Source: Methylocystis sp.
Lineage (GTDB): Bacteria; Pseudomonadota; Alphaproteobacteria; Rhizobiales; Beijerinckiaceae
Direction: 5' to 3'
DNA length: 64,000 nt
Assembly: GCA_020252485.1 (NCBI GenBank)
Contig: JADCCX010000002.1
Location: 62,001-126,000, forward strand
In this document: positions 17,988 through 26,435 of the stretch, piece after piece
How positions within the stretch are numbered: position 1 is the first letter of the stretch
Layout: every line of letters starts with the position of its first letter
Notes under the pieces: model-generated
What the model saw: the letters and a program-made list of their open reading frames with translations, nothing else
Told to the model about the DNA's origin: nothing
Databases searched by the model: none
Program-made: the position numbers and the translations under genes

Positions 17988-18804
17988 CTCCAGTCGTTTT
18001 CATATGCGCCTCAAGCCATTCAAGGCCGCGCGATAAATGGGCAAGTTTGGAGATGATATAATTTGTGTCCAGATGGTCATCATAGAAAGATGCTGCATGA
18101 GCTCGCAGCTCCTCCCAGGTCTCCTTGTTGTAATCTCTTCCAAGCCAGCAGAGGGCGATCACATCGTCTCTCGCGTTGCGATCCAATGAATCGAGGAAGC
18201 GAATGAGTCTTTGGTATGCAGGTGAGTCGAAAGCGGGCTTCATATCACCGCTTTGAACGATGTGAAAACGCCCAGACAGGCGCTTCACTTGATCTTCCAC
18301 GCTAGCGAAAACGGCTTTGACCTGATCATGGAGTTCTCTGATCCGCTGCAGGTCTGCAAACTTGACAACGAGCTGACCAGAGAACGGGTCTGCCTCATGT
18401 CCAAGCATGAATGCCCTTGAAAGATAGCCGCGCGCACGGGCCTTCTCAATAAACAGCCTATCCGCCGAGACAACGCTCGTGTCGAGTTCGAGCGCGCAAG
18501 CAAGGTACAAACAGTCAGCGACCGGGTGATTCAACTCCGCAGCAAGATCGAGCGCGCTTTCAATCAACCGTATGCCAGCAACCATTGTCATTTTTGACTG
18601 AATGGCAGTGATCGCCTCAAACGCCTGCTCACGGGTCACGGTTCCGGACTTGAGTTTTTTGTCGAGTGCTCCAGCGACTTCGACAAGTACGAAGTCGGGC
18701 GCGAAGCATTCGTCCCCACGCTCAAGAATAGCGATTGCTTCGGCTTGCCCCTCCTCCTCAACAAACCACTTCACAACAACGGAGGCATCGACGACAAGCT
18801 TCAC
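17983..18804 (-). CDS. VapC-type PIN toxin fused to a DUF3775-like domain
   Basis: Residues 1-135 form a PIN domain with the four expected acidic positions: D6 (VVDAS), E42 (VEVAG), D97 (VADCLYLA) and D115 (SADRLF). VapC toxins normally end there. This protein continues to 273 residues, and its tail (FLDSLDRNARDDVIALCWLGR, then YNKETWEELRAHA) resembles the stand-alone DUF3775 family. The ATG overlaps the upstream antitoxin stop (ATGA). Base composition is clearly more A+T-rich than in the sdh genes, which suggests transfer. RNase activity is expected from the family; the role of the added domain is unknown. Confidence 0.8.
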   Translation of the reverse strand: MKLVVDASVVVKWFVEEEGQAEAIAILERGDECFAPDFVLVEVAGALDKKLKSGTVTREQAFEAITAIQSKMTMVAGIRLIESALDLAAELNHPVADCLYLACALELDTSVVSADRLFIEKARARGYLSRAFMLGHEADPFSGQLVVKFADLQRIRELHDQVKAVFASVEDQVKRLSGRFHIVQSGDMKPAFDSPAYQRLIRFLDSLDRNARDDVIALCWLGRDYNKETWEELRAHAASFYDDHLDTNYIISKLAHLSRGLEWLEAHMKTTGG

Positions 18805-19037
18805 CTATCCCGATCCTCACGGATCAGCACTTCCGATGGCGTCTGCTTGACCCCTTTCGGCGTCATGGCCGAAATGCGCTTTGCGGCTTCCAGCAAGGAC
18901 TCGCGGCGTGGGAAGTTGCCAAGCGAGAACCGCAGCAGCGTCTCGGTCTGCTTCTGAGAAGACACGCCAGCTTGTTCAGCCATTGTTTCGATGTCCTGCG
19001 CAATATCCGCCGGAAGTGTGATTTTTTTCACAGACAT
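18801..19037 (-). CDS. Ribbon-helix-helix antitoxin (VapB-like)
   Basis: A 78-residue protein starting MSVKKITLPADIAQDIETMA, a ribbon-helix-helix DNA-binding start. The C-terminal half (RRESLLEAAKRISAMTPKG) probably wraps the PIN toxin. The ATG at 19037 has AAGGAG six bases upstream and is preferred to a start at 19064. The stop overlaps the toxin ATG. It lies 52 bp past the end of sdhA, so it may be read both from the sdh promoter and from its own. Confidence 0.82.
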   Translation of the reverse strand: MSVKKITLPADIAQDIETMAEQAGVSSQKQTETLLRFSLGNFPRRESLLEAAKRISAMTPKGVKQTPSEVLIREDRDR

Positions 19038-19089
19038 TTCACGCTCCTTTCGATGGTTCGCCATCGTCAGACACTACACCAAATCCCCC

Positions 19090-20970
19090 TCAATACACCC
19101 TTGCCTTCGGCGCAATATACTCGATCTCGTTGGACATCGTGTAGGTATGCACCGGGCGGTAATCGATGCTCGTTGTCTTTTTCGCATCGTCGATGAAGGC
19201 GAGCGTGTGCTTCATCCAGGTCTTGTCGTCACGGTCCTTGTAATCCTCGCGGGCATGGGCGCCGCGCGATTCCTTGCGGTTCTCGGCGCTTTCCATGGTG
19301 ACGACGGCCTGCACGATCAGGTTGTCGAATTCGAGCGTCTCGATCAGGTCCGAGTTCCAGATCAGCGACCGGTCGCTGATCGAGATATCCTCGGCCCCCT
19401 GCCAGACCTGATTGATCTTCTGCTTGCCCTGGATCAGCGTCTCGCCCGTGCGGTAGACCGCGCAATCGGCCTGCATGATCGCCTGCATATCGGCGCGCAG
19501 CTTCGCCGTGGGCGTGCCGCCCCTGGCGTTGCGGAAGCGGTCGAGACGCGTCAGCGCCAGATCGGCGGAGCCTTCCGGCAGCTTCTGCTGCTTGGCACCT
19601 GCCTCAACCAATTCGCCGCAGCGCAGGCCCGCCGCGCGGCCGAAGACGACGAGATCAATGAGCGAGTTGGAGCCAAGCCGGTTGGCGCCATGCACGGAAA
19701 CGCAGGCCGCCTCGCCGATGGCCATCAGGCCGGGCACGATATGATCCGGATCGCCGCCCACCTTGGTCAGCACCTCGCCATGGTAGTTCGTGGGGATGCC
19801 GCCCATGTTATAATGCACGGTCGGGATCACCGGAATGGGCTCGCGCGTCACATCGACGCCCGCGAAGATTCGGGCGCTTTCCGAGATGCCCGGCAGGCGC
19901 TCGTGCAGGATTTTCGGATCGAGATGATCGAGATGGAGGTAGATGTGATCCTTGTTCTTCCCGACGCCGCGGCCATCGCGGATCTCCATCGTCATGGCGC
20001 GGGAGACGACATCGCGCGAGGCGAGGTCCTTGGCGGAGGGCGCATAGCGCTCCATGAAGCGCTCGCCTTCGGAATTGGTGAGATAGCCGCCCTCGCCGCG
20101 TGATCCTTCAGTGATCAGGCAGCCGGCGCCATAGATGCCGGTGGGATGGAACTGCACGAATTCCATGTCTTCCAGCGGCAGCCCGGCGCGCAGCACCATG
20201 GCGTTGCCGTCACCCGTGCAGGTATGCGCCGAGGTGGCGGAGAAATAGGCGCGGCCATAGCCGCCGGTGGCGAGGATCGTCTGTTGCGCCTGAAAGCGGT
20301 GCAGCGTGCCGTCGTCCATCTTGAGGCAGATGACGCCGAGGCAGCGGCCTTCATCGCTCATGATCAGGTCGATGGCGAAGAATTCGATGAAAAACTCGGT
20401 CTGATGCTTCAGCGCATTGCCATAGAGCGTGTGCAGGATGGCGTGGCCGGTGCGGTCCGCCGCGGCGCAGGTGCGCTGGGCAGTGCCCTTGCCGTAATCG
20501 GTCGTCATGCCGCCGAAGGGGCGCTGGTAGATCTTGCCTTCCTCGGTGCGCGAGAAGGGCACGCCCCAATGCTCGAGCTCATAGACGGCGGCGGGCGCGT
20601 TCTTGCAGAGGTATTCGATGGCGTCCTGGTCGCCCAGCCAGTCCGAGCCCTTGACGGTGTCGTACATGTGCCAGCGCCAGTCATCCGGCCCCATATTGCC
20701 GAGCGAGGCGGAAATGCCGCCCTGCGCCGCCACCGTATGCGAGCGCGTCGGGAAGACCTTGGAGATGCAGGCCGTGCGCAGGCCGGCCTGGGCGGCGCCC
20801 ACCGCGGCGCGCAGGCCCGCGCCGCCAGCCCCCACCACGATCACGTCATAGACATGATCGGTGATCGGATAGGCGGGGCCGGCGTATTTCGCGCCCTTCG
20901 GCGGCGTGAAGCTGCCGTTGCCCTTGACCGCTTTCGTCGTCGCCAAAGTCTTTGTGGTGGTCTTGGCCAT
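19090..20970 (-). CDS. sdhA: Succinate dehydrogenase flavoprotein subunit
   Basis: The 626-residue protein has a dinucleotide-binding glycine motif at residues 47-52 (GAGGAG). The covalent-FAD histidine is H78 in [10 protein letters not shown]. Catalytic segments include [21 protein letters not shown] and the [12 protein letters not shown] region. It oxidises succinate to fumarate in complex II on the cytoplasmic face of the inner membrane. A Lys/Thr-rich extension of about 25 residues precedes the usual N-terminus. It lies 32 bp downstream of sdhD. Confidence 0.97.
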   Translation of the reverse strand: MAKTTTKTLATTKAVKGNGSFTPPKGAKYAGPAYPITDHVYDVIVVGAGGAGLRAAVGAAQAGLRTACISKVFPTRSHTVAAQGGISASLGNMGPDDWRWHMYDTVKGSDWLGDQDAIEYLCKNAPAAVYELEHWGVPFSRTEEGKIYQRPFGGMTTDYGKGTAQRTCAAADRTGHAILHTLYGNALKHQTEFFIEFFAIDLIMSDEGRCLGVICLKMDDGTLHRFQAQQTILATGGYGRAYFSATSAHTCTGDGNAMVLRAGLPLEDMEFVQFHPTGIYGAGCLITEGSRGEGGYLTNSEGERFMERYAPSAKDLASRDVVSRAMTMEIRDGRGVGKNKDHIYLHLDHLDPKILHERLPGISESARIFAGVDVTREPIPVIPTVHYNMGGIPTNYHGEVLTKVGGDPDHIVPGLMAIGEAACVSVHGANRLGSNSLIDLVVFGRAAGLRCGELVEAGAKQQKLPEGSADLALTRLDRFRNARGGTPTAKLRADMQAIMQADCAVYRTGETLIQGKQKINQVWQGAEDISISDRSLIWNSDLIETLEFDNLIVQAVVTMESAENRKESRGAHAREDYKDRDDKTWMKHTLAFIDDAKKTTSIDYRPVHTYTMSNEIEYIAPKARVY

Positions 20971-21002
20971 TGTCTTGTCCTGACGTCCCGAATGGTTCGA
21001 TA

Positions 21003-21404
21003 TCAGCCTGAAAAGGCGATCTTGAGGATGGCGAAGATGCAGGCCGCGCCGATCACGATGGCGAAGAAGGTGTTGCCGATGAGCAGGGCGATCTTGTGGC
21101 CCTCGCTGTGCACGTAATCCTCGATAATGACCTGCATGCCGAGCTTCATGTGGATGACGCCGGACAGGACGAAGAGCAGCAGCAGCAGCGCCACCAGCGG
21201 ATTGCGCAACGTGGCCACGAAGGTGGCATGCGGCACGCCCAGCAGCATGGTGAGGATGATGACGAAGGCGATGGCGAGCGGGACATTGGCGAGCGCGGTC
21301 ACGCGCTGCCGGAAGAAATGCTCGGTCCCCGATTTGGCGGAACCCAGGCCCCGCACCTTCGCGATCGGCGTCCGCATGGAGTTTGGTGCGTTGCTGTCCA
21401 TCAC
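21003..21404 (-). CDS. sdhD: Succinate dehydrogenase membrane anchor subunit
   Basis: A 133-residue membrane protein with three hydrophobic helices. The second ends in [20 protein letters not shown], which carries the probable haem b histidine and quinone-site residues of SdhD. It starts 7 bp after sdhC ends and precedes sdhA. The N-terminal 35 residues are cytoplasmic and basic. Confidence 0.93.
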   Translation of the reverse strand: MMDSNAPNSMRTPIAKVRGLGSAKSGTEHFFRQRVTALANVPLAIAFVIILTMLLGVPHATFVATLRNPLVALLLLLFVLSGVIHMKLGMQVIIEDYVHSEGHKIALLIGNTFFAIVIGAACIFAILKIAFSG

Positions 21405-21411
21405 CCGCTCC

Positions 21412-21807
21412 TCAGAATGACCAGCCGACGAGCCAGATCAGCAATGTCAGCGCGCAAGAGCCGGCGATCGTGGCCTTGGCCAGCCATTCCCGCTCCTCGA
21501 CCCCGAAACCGCGGCCCGTATCCCAGAGGAAATGGCGGATGCCGCCCAGCATGTGGTGCATCAGCGCCCAAGTGTAGCCGAAGAGAATGAGCTTGCCGAA
21601 CCAGGAGGTGAGAAAGCCCATGGCGGTCGCGTAGGCGGCGGGCGAGGATGCGGCGGCGACCAGCAGCCAGGCCACAAGCAGCGTGCCCACATACAGCGCC
21701 GCCCCGGTGATGCGATGCAGGATCGACATCACCATCGTCAGCATCGGCTTGTAAATCTGCAGGTGGGGCGAGAGCGGCCGTTCCACCGGTTTTGTCACGT
21801 CAACCAT
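21412..21807 (-). CDS. sdhC: Succinate dehydrogenase cytochrome b556 subunit
   Basis: The 131-residue protein has the SdhC signature [20 protein letters not shown] then HRITGAAL near the N-terminus, three hydrophobic segments, and the haem-binding [15 protein letters not shown] motif. It is the first gene of the operon. The ATG at 21807 ([15 protein letters not shown]) follows GGGGAAG and matches the family N-terminus; an in-frame start at 21855 would add 16 residues. Confidence 0.95.
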   Translation of the reverse strand: MVDVTKPVERPLSPHLQIYKPMLTMVMSILHRITGAALYVGTLLVAWLLVAAASSPAAYATAMGFLTSWFGKLILFGYTWALMHHMLGGIRHFLWDTGRGFGVEEREWLAKATIAGSCALTLLIWLVGWSF

Positions 21808-21948
21808 CGCTTCCCCGCCTGACACTTTCGGACGCCTGTCTTCGCTGCATTGCACCTAACGAAAAAACCAGGGCGCGGCAACGCGCTGCAAAGTCACAGG
21901 CATGACATAATCAAAGCATTGTCAGCCTCTATGCCACGCATCTGAGGC

Positions 21949-22245
21949 CTAGAATATCCCCATCACGGCGCTAAAGAGCTCGAACACCAGCATGCGGAAG
22001 AAGACGAGGCCGATGATCAGCACCACCGGCGAAAGATCGATGCCGCCCAGATCGGGCATGCGCCGGCGAATGGGGGCCAAAGCCGGCTCCGTGACCCGGT
22101 AGAGAAAATCGCCGATCGTGGCGACAATGCCGTTGCGGGTGTTGATGACATTGAAGGCGACCAGCCAGCTGAAGATAGCATTGGCGACAAGCACATAGAT
22201 ATAAAGCGTGATGACCGTATCGAACAACCACAACAGCGACCGCAT
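21949..22245 (-). CDS. YggT-family membrane protein
   Basis: A 98-residue protein with two hydrophobic segments flanking VTEPALAPIRRRMPDLGGIDLSP, the YggT family signature. These proteins are linked to cell-envelope or osmotic functions, but their mechanism is not defined. It is a single-gene unit on the minus strand upstream of tRNA-Ala, which runs the other way. Confidence 0.9.
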   Translation of the reverse strand: MRSLLWLFDTVITLYIYVLVANAIFSWLVAFNVINTRNGIVATIGDFLYRVTEPALAPIRRRMPDLGGIDLSPVVLIIGLVFFRMLVFELFSAVMGIF

Positions 22246-22360
22246 CCTTGGAACCTCTCCAGTCTTTTCGATTCGGGCCCTTGGCCCTCTGGCGAAATCC
22301 TATCAGCATCGCCGCAGATTGACACCAAGGTTCGAGCAGCCGTAAACAATCCCGCGATTG

Positions 22361-22436
<76 letters not shown>

Positions 22437-22502
22437 ATCGGTTTTCGGATGAAATGTTGGTCGCCCTGGGATTGAGCGTGGAAATACGCCCCTTCTCGCC
22501 AT

Positions 22503-23759
22503 TCACCTGATCGTCAGGCTGCAAAGCGTCGCTCTGTCGCAGACCAGAGTGGTCAACTCGGATAGTGCGGCTTGATCGAGGCCGGGGTTGCCCAAAGCGC
22601 CTGCCACCGCGCTCGCCATTTCAATCACCTGTTCGCTGATCTCCGCAACGCGTCTTCTGATCAGAGGCAGACCGAGGCCCGCTTCGGCTGCGAACACCGT
22701 CCAGCCCTTCGCATCCAGTTCGTCCAGCGTCGCACGTTTCCCAATCTTCATGGCGAAGTTCGACGATAGTTCGGGATAGGCGACGGTCGCCAGCAGGTCA
22801 TAAAGCGGGGCGAGGCGCGGGCCTTCGGCGTCGTAGAGGATCGAGAAATTCTTGCCGTGTGCGTCGGCGTTCCCGGCGATTACATTGAAAATCACCGCAT
22901 CGAGAAGCTTCAGGACATCGACTGCAGGCCTTGCAGCGATACGCCTGAGCAGCGCAAAGCAATCCCTGAAGGTCGGCCCGCCCTCGCTGGCGTATTTGGT
23001 CTCCGGCGGCACGCCGAGCGCCTGGCAGAAATCCTCCTGATGGACCCGGCGGACAAACCCATCGTCGCCAATAGCCCGATCGTAGCGCTGCACCAGCAGG
23101 AACGTTCGATCTTGCACGATACGCGGCTCGACAGGCGCGACATTGAGGCCGATTGCGGCGGCAAGACGCATCACAAAGGCCTCGTTCTCGGTCGTGGCTG
23201 TAAAGCGCGGGATCGGTGGTTTGAGAATATGGGTGGTCGGCTGGCCCGGCGCAGGCAAAGCCACCGCCCCATTCGCCAGAACGACCGGCACCTTCGATTG
23301 CGCGCCGGCGAGAGAGAGGCGAAATCCTTCCTCGCCCGCGAGCAGCGGGCGGACGGGCAGCGCATCCAGCACCCTGATCAAGCCTGCATCGTCAAGCGGG
23401 ATTGGTTGCTGATCGAGGGCGGGTGTGGCCGGTGCTTCACCGGGCGGCAGTAGTTGGAGCGCGCCCGCGACATCGCCGCCGAGGCGATCGAGAAGGGCGA
23501 AATCATTGGCGCGCGAAACGCCGAGCGCCTGAGCTGCAGCGTCGCGCTGTCTTTCTTCCGGCAGGAGACCGCCAAAGAACGGACGGCATTCGCGACGGCT
23601 GAACGGCTCCGCCCGCTTGGGCAACGAGGCGGATAAGGGCGGCGCGTTCACATCGTCGAGCCATTCCGGCGCATAGGCGAAGCCAAGTTCACCATGCTGG
23701 TTCTGGGTCAGCTGGCCAACAACGCCCCCGTCCCACCAGATAACGAGGGTGCGCGTCAT
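22503..23759 (-). CDS. hipA: HipA-family serine/threonine kinase toxin
   Basis: The 418-residue protein has the HipA kinase motifs: GAQSK at 152-156, THILKPP with the ATP-binding lysine K180, the catalytic loop NADAHGKNFS with Asp299, and LAPLYDLL with metal-binding Asp321. E. coli HipA phosphorylates glutamyl-tRNA synthetase and arrests growth. The N-terminal subdomain (FFGGLLPEERQRDAAAQALG) is also standard. The start overlaps the hipB stop (ATGA). It lies 66 bp past tRNA-Ala and faces it. No disruption is visible, so it is probably active. Confidence 0.93.
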   Translation of the reverse strand: MTRTLVIWWDGGVVGQLTQNQHGELGFAYAPEWLDDVNAPPLSASLPKRAEPFSRRECRPFFGGLLPEERQRDAAAQALGVSRANDFALLDRLGGDVAGALQLLPPGEAPATPALDQQPIPLDDAGLIRVLDALPVRPLLAGEEGFRLSLAGAQSKVPVVLANGAVALPAPGQPTTHILKPPIPRFTATTENEAFVMRLAAAIGLNVAPVEPRIVQDRTFLLVQRYDRAIGDDGFVRRVHQEDFCQALGVPPETKYASEGGPTFRDCFALLRRIAARPAVDVLKLLDAVIFNVIAGNADAHGKNFSILYDAEGPRLAPLYDLLATVAYPELSSNFAMKIGKRATLDELDAKGWTVFAAEAGLGLPLIRRRVAEISEQVIEMASAVAGALGNPGLDQAALSELTTLVCDRATLCSLTIR

Positions 23760-23998
23760 GCTTTCCGCGCTCCCTTGGCTGCTGGCGGCGGCGTGATATC
23801 GAGCGAGCAGCCGAGCGCGGCCAGCACCTGAAGCGTCTTGCCGATTTGCGCGGTTGGTTTGCCCGCTTCGAGATCGACGATGAAGCGCAGGCCGACGCCT
23901 GCCGCACCGGCAAGCTCATCCTGCCGCAGGCCGGCAGCCTTGCGGGTGGCTCGGACGATTTCGCCGATCTTGGCGGCGGTGAGGTTTCGTCGGGTCAT
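23756..23998 (-). CDS. hipB: HipB-family antitoxin
   Basis: An 80-residue XRE helix-turn-helix protein (IGEIVRATRKAAGLRQDELA, then GVGLRFIVDLEAGKPTAQIG). It neutralises HipA and represses its own operon. The ATG at 23998 gives the normal HipB length; an in-frame start far upstream would read through the operator repeats and is rejected. Three related palindromes lie directly upstream and are the likely binding sites. Confidence 0.92.
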   Translation of the reverse strand: MTRRNLTAAKIGEIVRATRKAAGLRQDELAGAAGVGLRFIVDLEAGKPTAQIGKTLQVLAALGCSLDITPPPAAKGARKA

Positions 23999-24002
23999 GA
24001 TC

Positions 24003-24115
24003 TTTACCGAGCGGGAAAGTATCATGGGTTCCAGGCGAATGTCCATAATAATTTCCCGAACGGGAAATATCGCCTGTTCAAGCGGCCTCGTGGCAAAAAA
24101 TATCCCGTTCGGGAA
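24003..24115. promoter_or_regulatory. hipBA operator array: three palindromes spaced 49 bp apart
   Basis: The best site, TTTCCCGAACGGGAAA, lies at 24052-24067. A weaker form, TTTACCGAGCGGGAAA, is at 24003-24018, and TCCCGTTCGGGA is at 24103-24114. The centres are 49 bp apart in both cases. The sequence after the second and third sites is also related (ATATCGCCTGTTCAAGCGGCC versus a near copy), so the array arose by tandem duplication. The sites cover the region where hipBA transcription should start. HipB binding is inferred. Confidence 0.75.
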
Positions 24116-24183
24116 TATCGCTGTTTCAAGCGACCGGGGTGACCGCCCAGGACCGTGAGTCCGGATTAACGTGCGGGCTCCAT

Positions 24184-24309
24184 CCCTCCCCTTGACGGGG
24201 AGGGTCGGCGGCGAAAGCCGCCGGGGAGGGGTGATCATGAGGGTGAAAATGAGAAAAGCCCCCCACCCGGCCTCGCTTCGCTCGGCCACCCGCCCCGCAA
24301 GGGGGCGGG
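24184..24309. repeat. Two palindromic repeat elements upstream of rpsA
   Basis: The first (24184-24231) has CCCTCCCC and GGGGAGGG arms followed by a GGCGGC/GCCGCC hairpin. The second (24259-24309) is a related inverted copy ending in CCCCGCAAGGGGG. The same family recurs at 34.3, 35.7, 36.3, 37.3 and 41.4 kb. The other parts of the gap from 23999 to 24627 are the hip operators and about 300 bases of rpsA leader without a recognisable gene. Confidence 0.8.
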
Positions 24310-24627
24310 ATGGGCGCTCGTGGAGGCAATCGTTAAACCGGATTCAGGGCCGCGCTGCCCCCGACTTTGACGCCTCTCCCCATCTCTGCTAGAGCCCCGC
24401 GCAATCTGGACGGGGTTTTTCCCAACCAGTGAATGAACCTGCCTCCGGCCGTCGGTCCAACTGCGCCGGCGACGGACATCCGGAAGCCTCCGGGATCAAT
24501 CCCGCATGGCTTTCCACGTCCAGGCTCCCATGGCCAGATCACGGGGAGCGCTGACGGCTCAGGAGGCGCCCGCAACACCAGCCGCTGGCGCAAATCCGGG
24601 TTTGGCCGCCCGCTTTCGGAGATAGGA

Positions 24628-26325
24628 ATGTCAGTTGCCATGAGTGCAGGCCGCGAGGATTTCGCCGCCCTGCTGGATGAGTCGTTCGGCTCGAACGACG
24701 CGATGGAAGGCTCGGTCATCAAGGGGACCGTGGTCGCCATCGAGAAGGATATGGCCGTCGTCGACGTCGGCCTGAAGACGGAAGGGCGCATCGCCCTCAA
24801 GGAATTCACCGGACCGGACCGGGTGCTGTCGATCAAGGTCGGCGACACGGTCGAGGTCTATCTCGAGCGCATCGAGAACGCCATGGGCGAGGCTGTCATC
24901 AGCCGCGACAAGGCGCGGCGCGAAGAGAGCTGGGTCAAGCTTGAAAAAGCCTTCGAGAAGCAGGAGAAGGTCGATGGCGTGATCTTCAACACCGTCAAGG
25001 GCGGCTATACGGTCGATCTCGACGGCGCGGTGGCCTTCCTGCCCCGCTCGCAGGTCGACATCCGCCCGATCCGCGACGTCAATCCGCTGATGAACGTGAC
25101 GCAGCCCTTCGTCATTCTCAAGATGGACCGCCGCCGCGGCAACATCGTCGTCTCGCGCCGCACGGTGCTGGAAGAGACGCGCGCAGGGCAGCGCCAGGAG
25201 CTGGTCTCCAACCTCGAGGAAGGCCAGGTTATCGACGGCGTCGTCAAGAACATCACCGATTACGGCGCCTTCGTCGATCTGGGCGGCATCGATGGCCTGC
25301 TGCATGTCACCGACATCGCCTGGCGCCGGGTCAACCACCCGTCGGAGGTTCTCACCGTCGGCCAGACGGTCAAGGTCAAGATCGTCAAGATCAACCAGGA
25401 GACGCACCGCATCAGCCTCGGCATGAAGCAGCTGCTCGACGATCCGTGGTCCGGCATCGCGGCGAAATACACGCTGCAGTCGAAGTTCACGGGCCGCGTC
25501 ACCAACATCACCGATTACGGCGCCTTCGTGGAGCTGGAGCCGGGGATCGAGGGGCTGATCCACGTCTCGGAAATGTCCTGGACCAAGAAGAATGTGCATC
25601 CGGGCAAGATCCTCTCCACCTCGCAGGAAGTGGAAGTGCAGGTTCTGGAAGTGGACGCCGCCAAGCGCCGCATCTCGCTCGGCCTCAAGCAGACGACCGG
25701 CAACCCCTGGGAGAACTTCATCTCCCGCCACCCGGTTGGCACGACCGTCGAGGGCGAGGTCAAGAACAAGACCGAATTCGGTCTGTTCCTCGGCCTCGAA
25801 GGCGACGTCGACGGCATGGTGCACCTCTCCGATCTGGACTGGAACCGCCCCGGCGAACAGGCGATCGAGGACTTCAAGAAGGGCGACATGGTCAAGGCCG
25901 TGGTGCTCGATGTGGATGTCGAGAAGGAGCGCATCTCGCTCGGCGTCAAGCAGGTGGGCTCCGATCCCTTCGCCTCGGCTGACGACCTTCGCAAGAACCA
26001 GGTCGTCACCTGCGAGGTCACCGCGGTCAACGATGGCGGCATCGAGGTCAAGCTGATCGGCACCGATCTCTCGACCTTCATCCGCCGCGCCGACCTCTCG
26101 CGCGACCGGAACGAGCAGCGCCCCGAGCGCTTCGCCGCCGGCGAGAAGCTCGACGCCCGCGTCATCCTGTTCGACAAGAAGGCCCGCAAGGTCCAGGTGT
26201 CGATCAAGGCGCTTGAGATCGCCGAGGAGAAGGAAGCCGTGGCGCAATACGGGTCGCAGGACTCGGGCGCGTCGCTGGGCGATATTCTCGGCGCCGCCCT
26301 CAAGAACGCGAACCCGAAGAAGTAA
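24628..26325 (+). CDS. rpsA: 30S ribosomal protein S1
   Basis: The 565-residue protein consists of six S1 RNA-binding repeats, seen as recurring ITDYGAFVDLGG..GLLHVTDIAW-type motifs (for example near residues 210 and 297). It brings mRNA to the 30S subunit. The ATG at 24628 (MSVAMSAGREDFAALL) has GGAG upstream and gives the normal alphaproteobacterial length; an in-frame start at 24433 would add 65 low-complexity residues. The usual cmk gene is not upstream, and hipBA occupies that place. A strong intrinsic terminator follows. Confidence 0.96.
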   Translation: MSVAMSAGREDFAALLDESFGSNDAMEGSVIKGTVVAIEKDMAVVDVGLKTEGRIALKEFTGPDRVLSIKVGDTVEVYLERIENAMGEAVISRDKARREESWVKLEKAFEKQEKVDGVIFNTVKGGYTVDLDGAVAFLPRSQVDIRPIRDVNPLMNVTQPFVILKMDRRRGNIVVSRRTVLEETRAGQRQELVSNLEEGQVIDGVVKNITDYGAFVDLGGIDGLLHVTDIAWRRVNHPSEVLTVGQTVKVKIVKINQETHRISLGMKQLLDDPWSGIAAKYTLQSKFTGRVTNITDYGAFVELEPGIEGLIHVSEMSWTKKNVHPGKILSTSQEVEVQVLEVDAAKRRISLGLKQTTGNPWENFISRHPVGTTVEGEVKNKTEFGLFLGLEGDVDGMVHLSDLDWNRPGEQAIEDFKKGDMVKAVVLDVDVEKERISLGVKQVGSDPFASADDLRKNQVVTCEVTAVNDGGIEVKLIGTDLSTFIRRADLSRDRNEQRPERFAAGEKLDARVILFDKKARKVQVSIKALEIAEEKEAVAQYGSQDSGASLGDILGAALKNANPKK

Positions 26326-26369
26326 TCTCTCCGGGCTCGCGCGCCGCCGCTGGCGGCGCAACAATCCTG

Positions 26370-26403
26370 ATCCGCATGGCGCAGCCCGCCATGCGGATTT
26401 TTT
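26370..26403 (+). terminator. Intrinsic terminator after rpsA
   Basis: A perfect 12-bp stem (ATCCGCATGGCG with its complement), a 5-base loop CAGCC and a run of six Ts. It lies 44 bp past the rpsA stop and isolates rpsA from the Hsp70-like gene. Confidence 0.92.
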
Positions 26404-26435
26404 GTCGGCAGTCGGCAATAGGGCAGGGCATCATC

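Noticed and set aside
17162-19037. A transposon or integron carrying the TA genes
   Set aside because: No transposase, integrase or terminal inverted repeats were found around the modules. The direct repeats are sdhB sequence and not element ends.
23999-24289. N-terminal extension of hipB through the operator repeats
   Set aside because: HipB proteins are about 80-90 residues, and the extension would translate operator and palindromic repeat DNA.
24433-24627. Upstream extension of rpsA by 65 codons
   Set aside because: The added residues are low-complexity and unlike any S1 protein, whereas the ATG at 24628 has a good ribosome-binding site and gives the family length.
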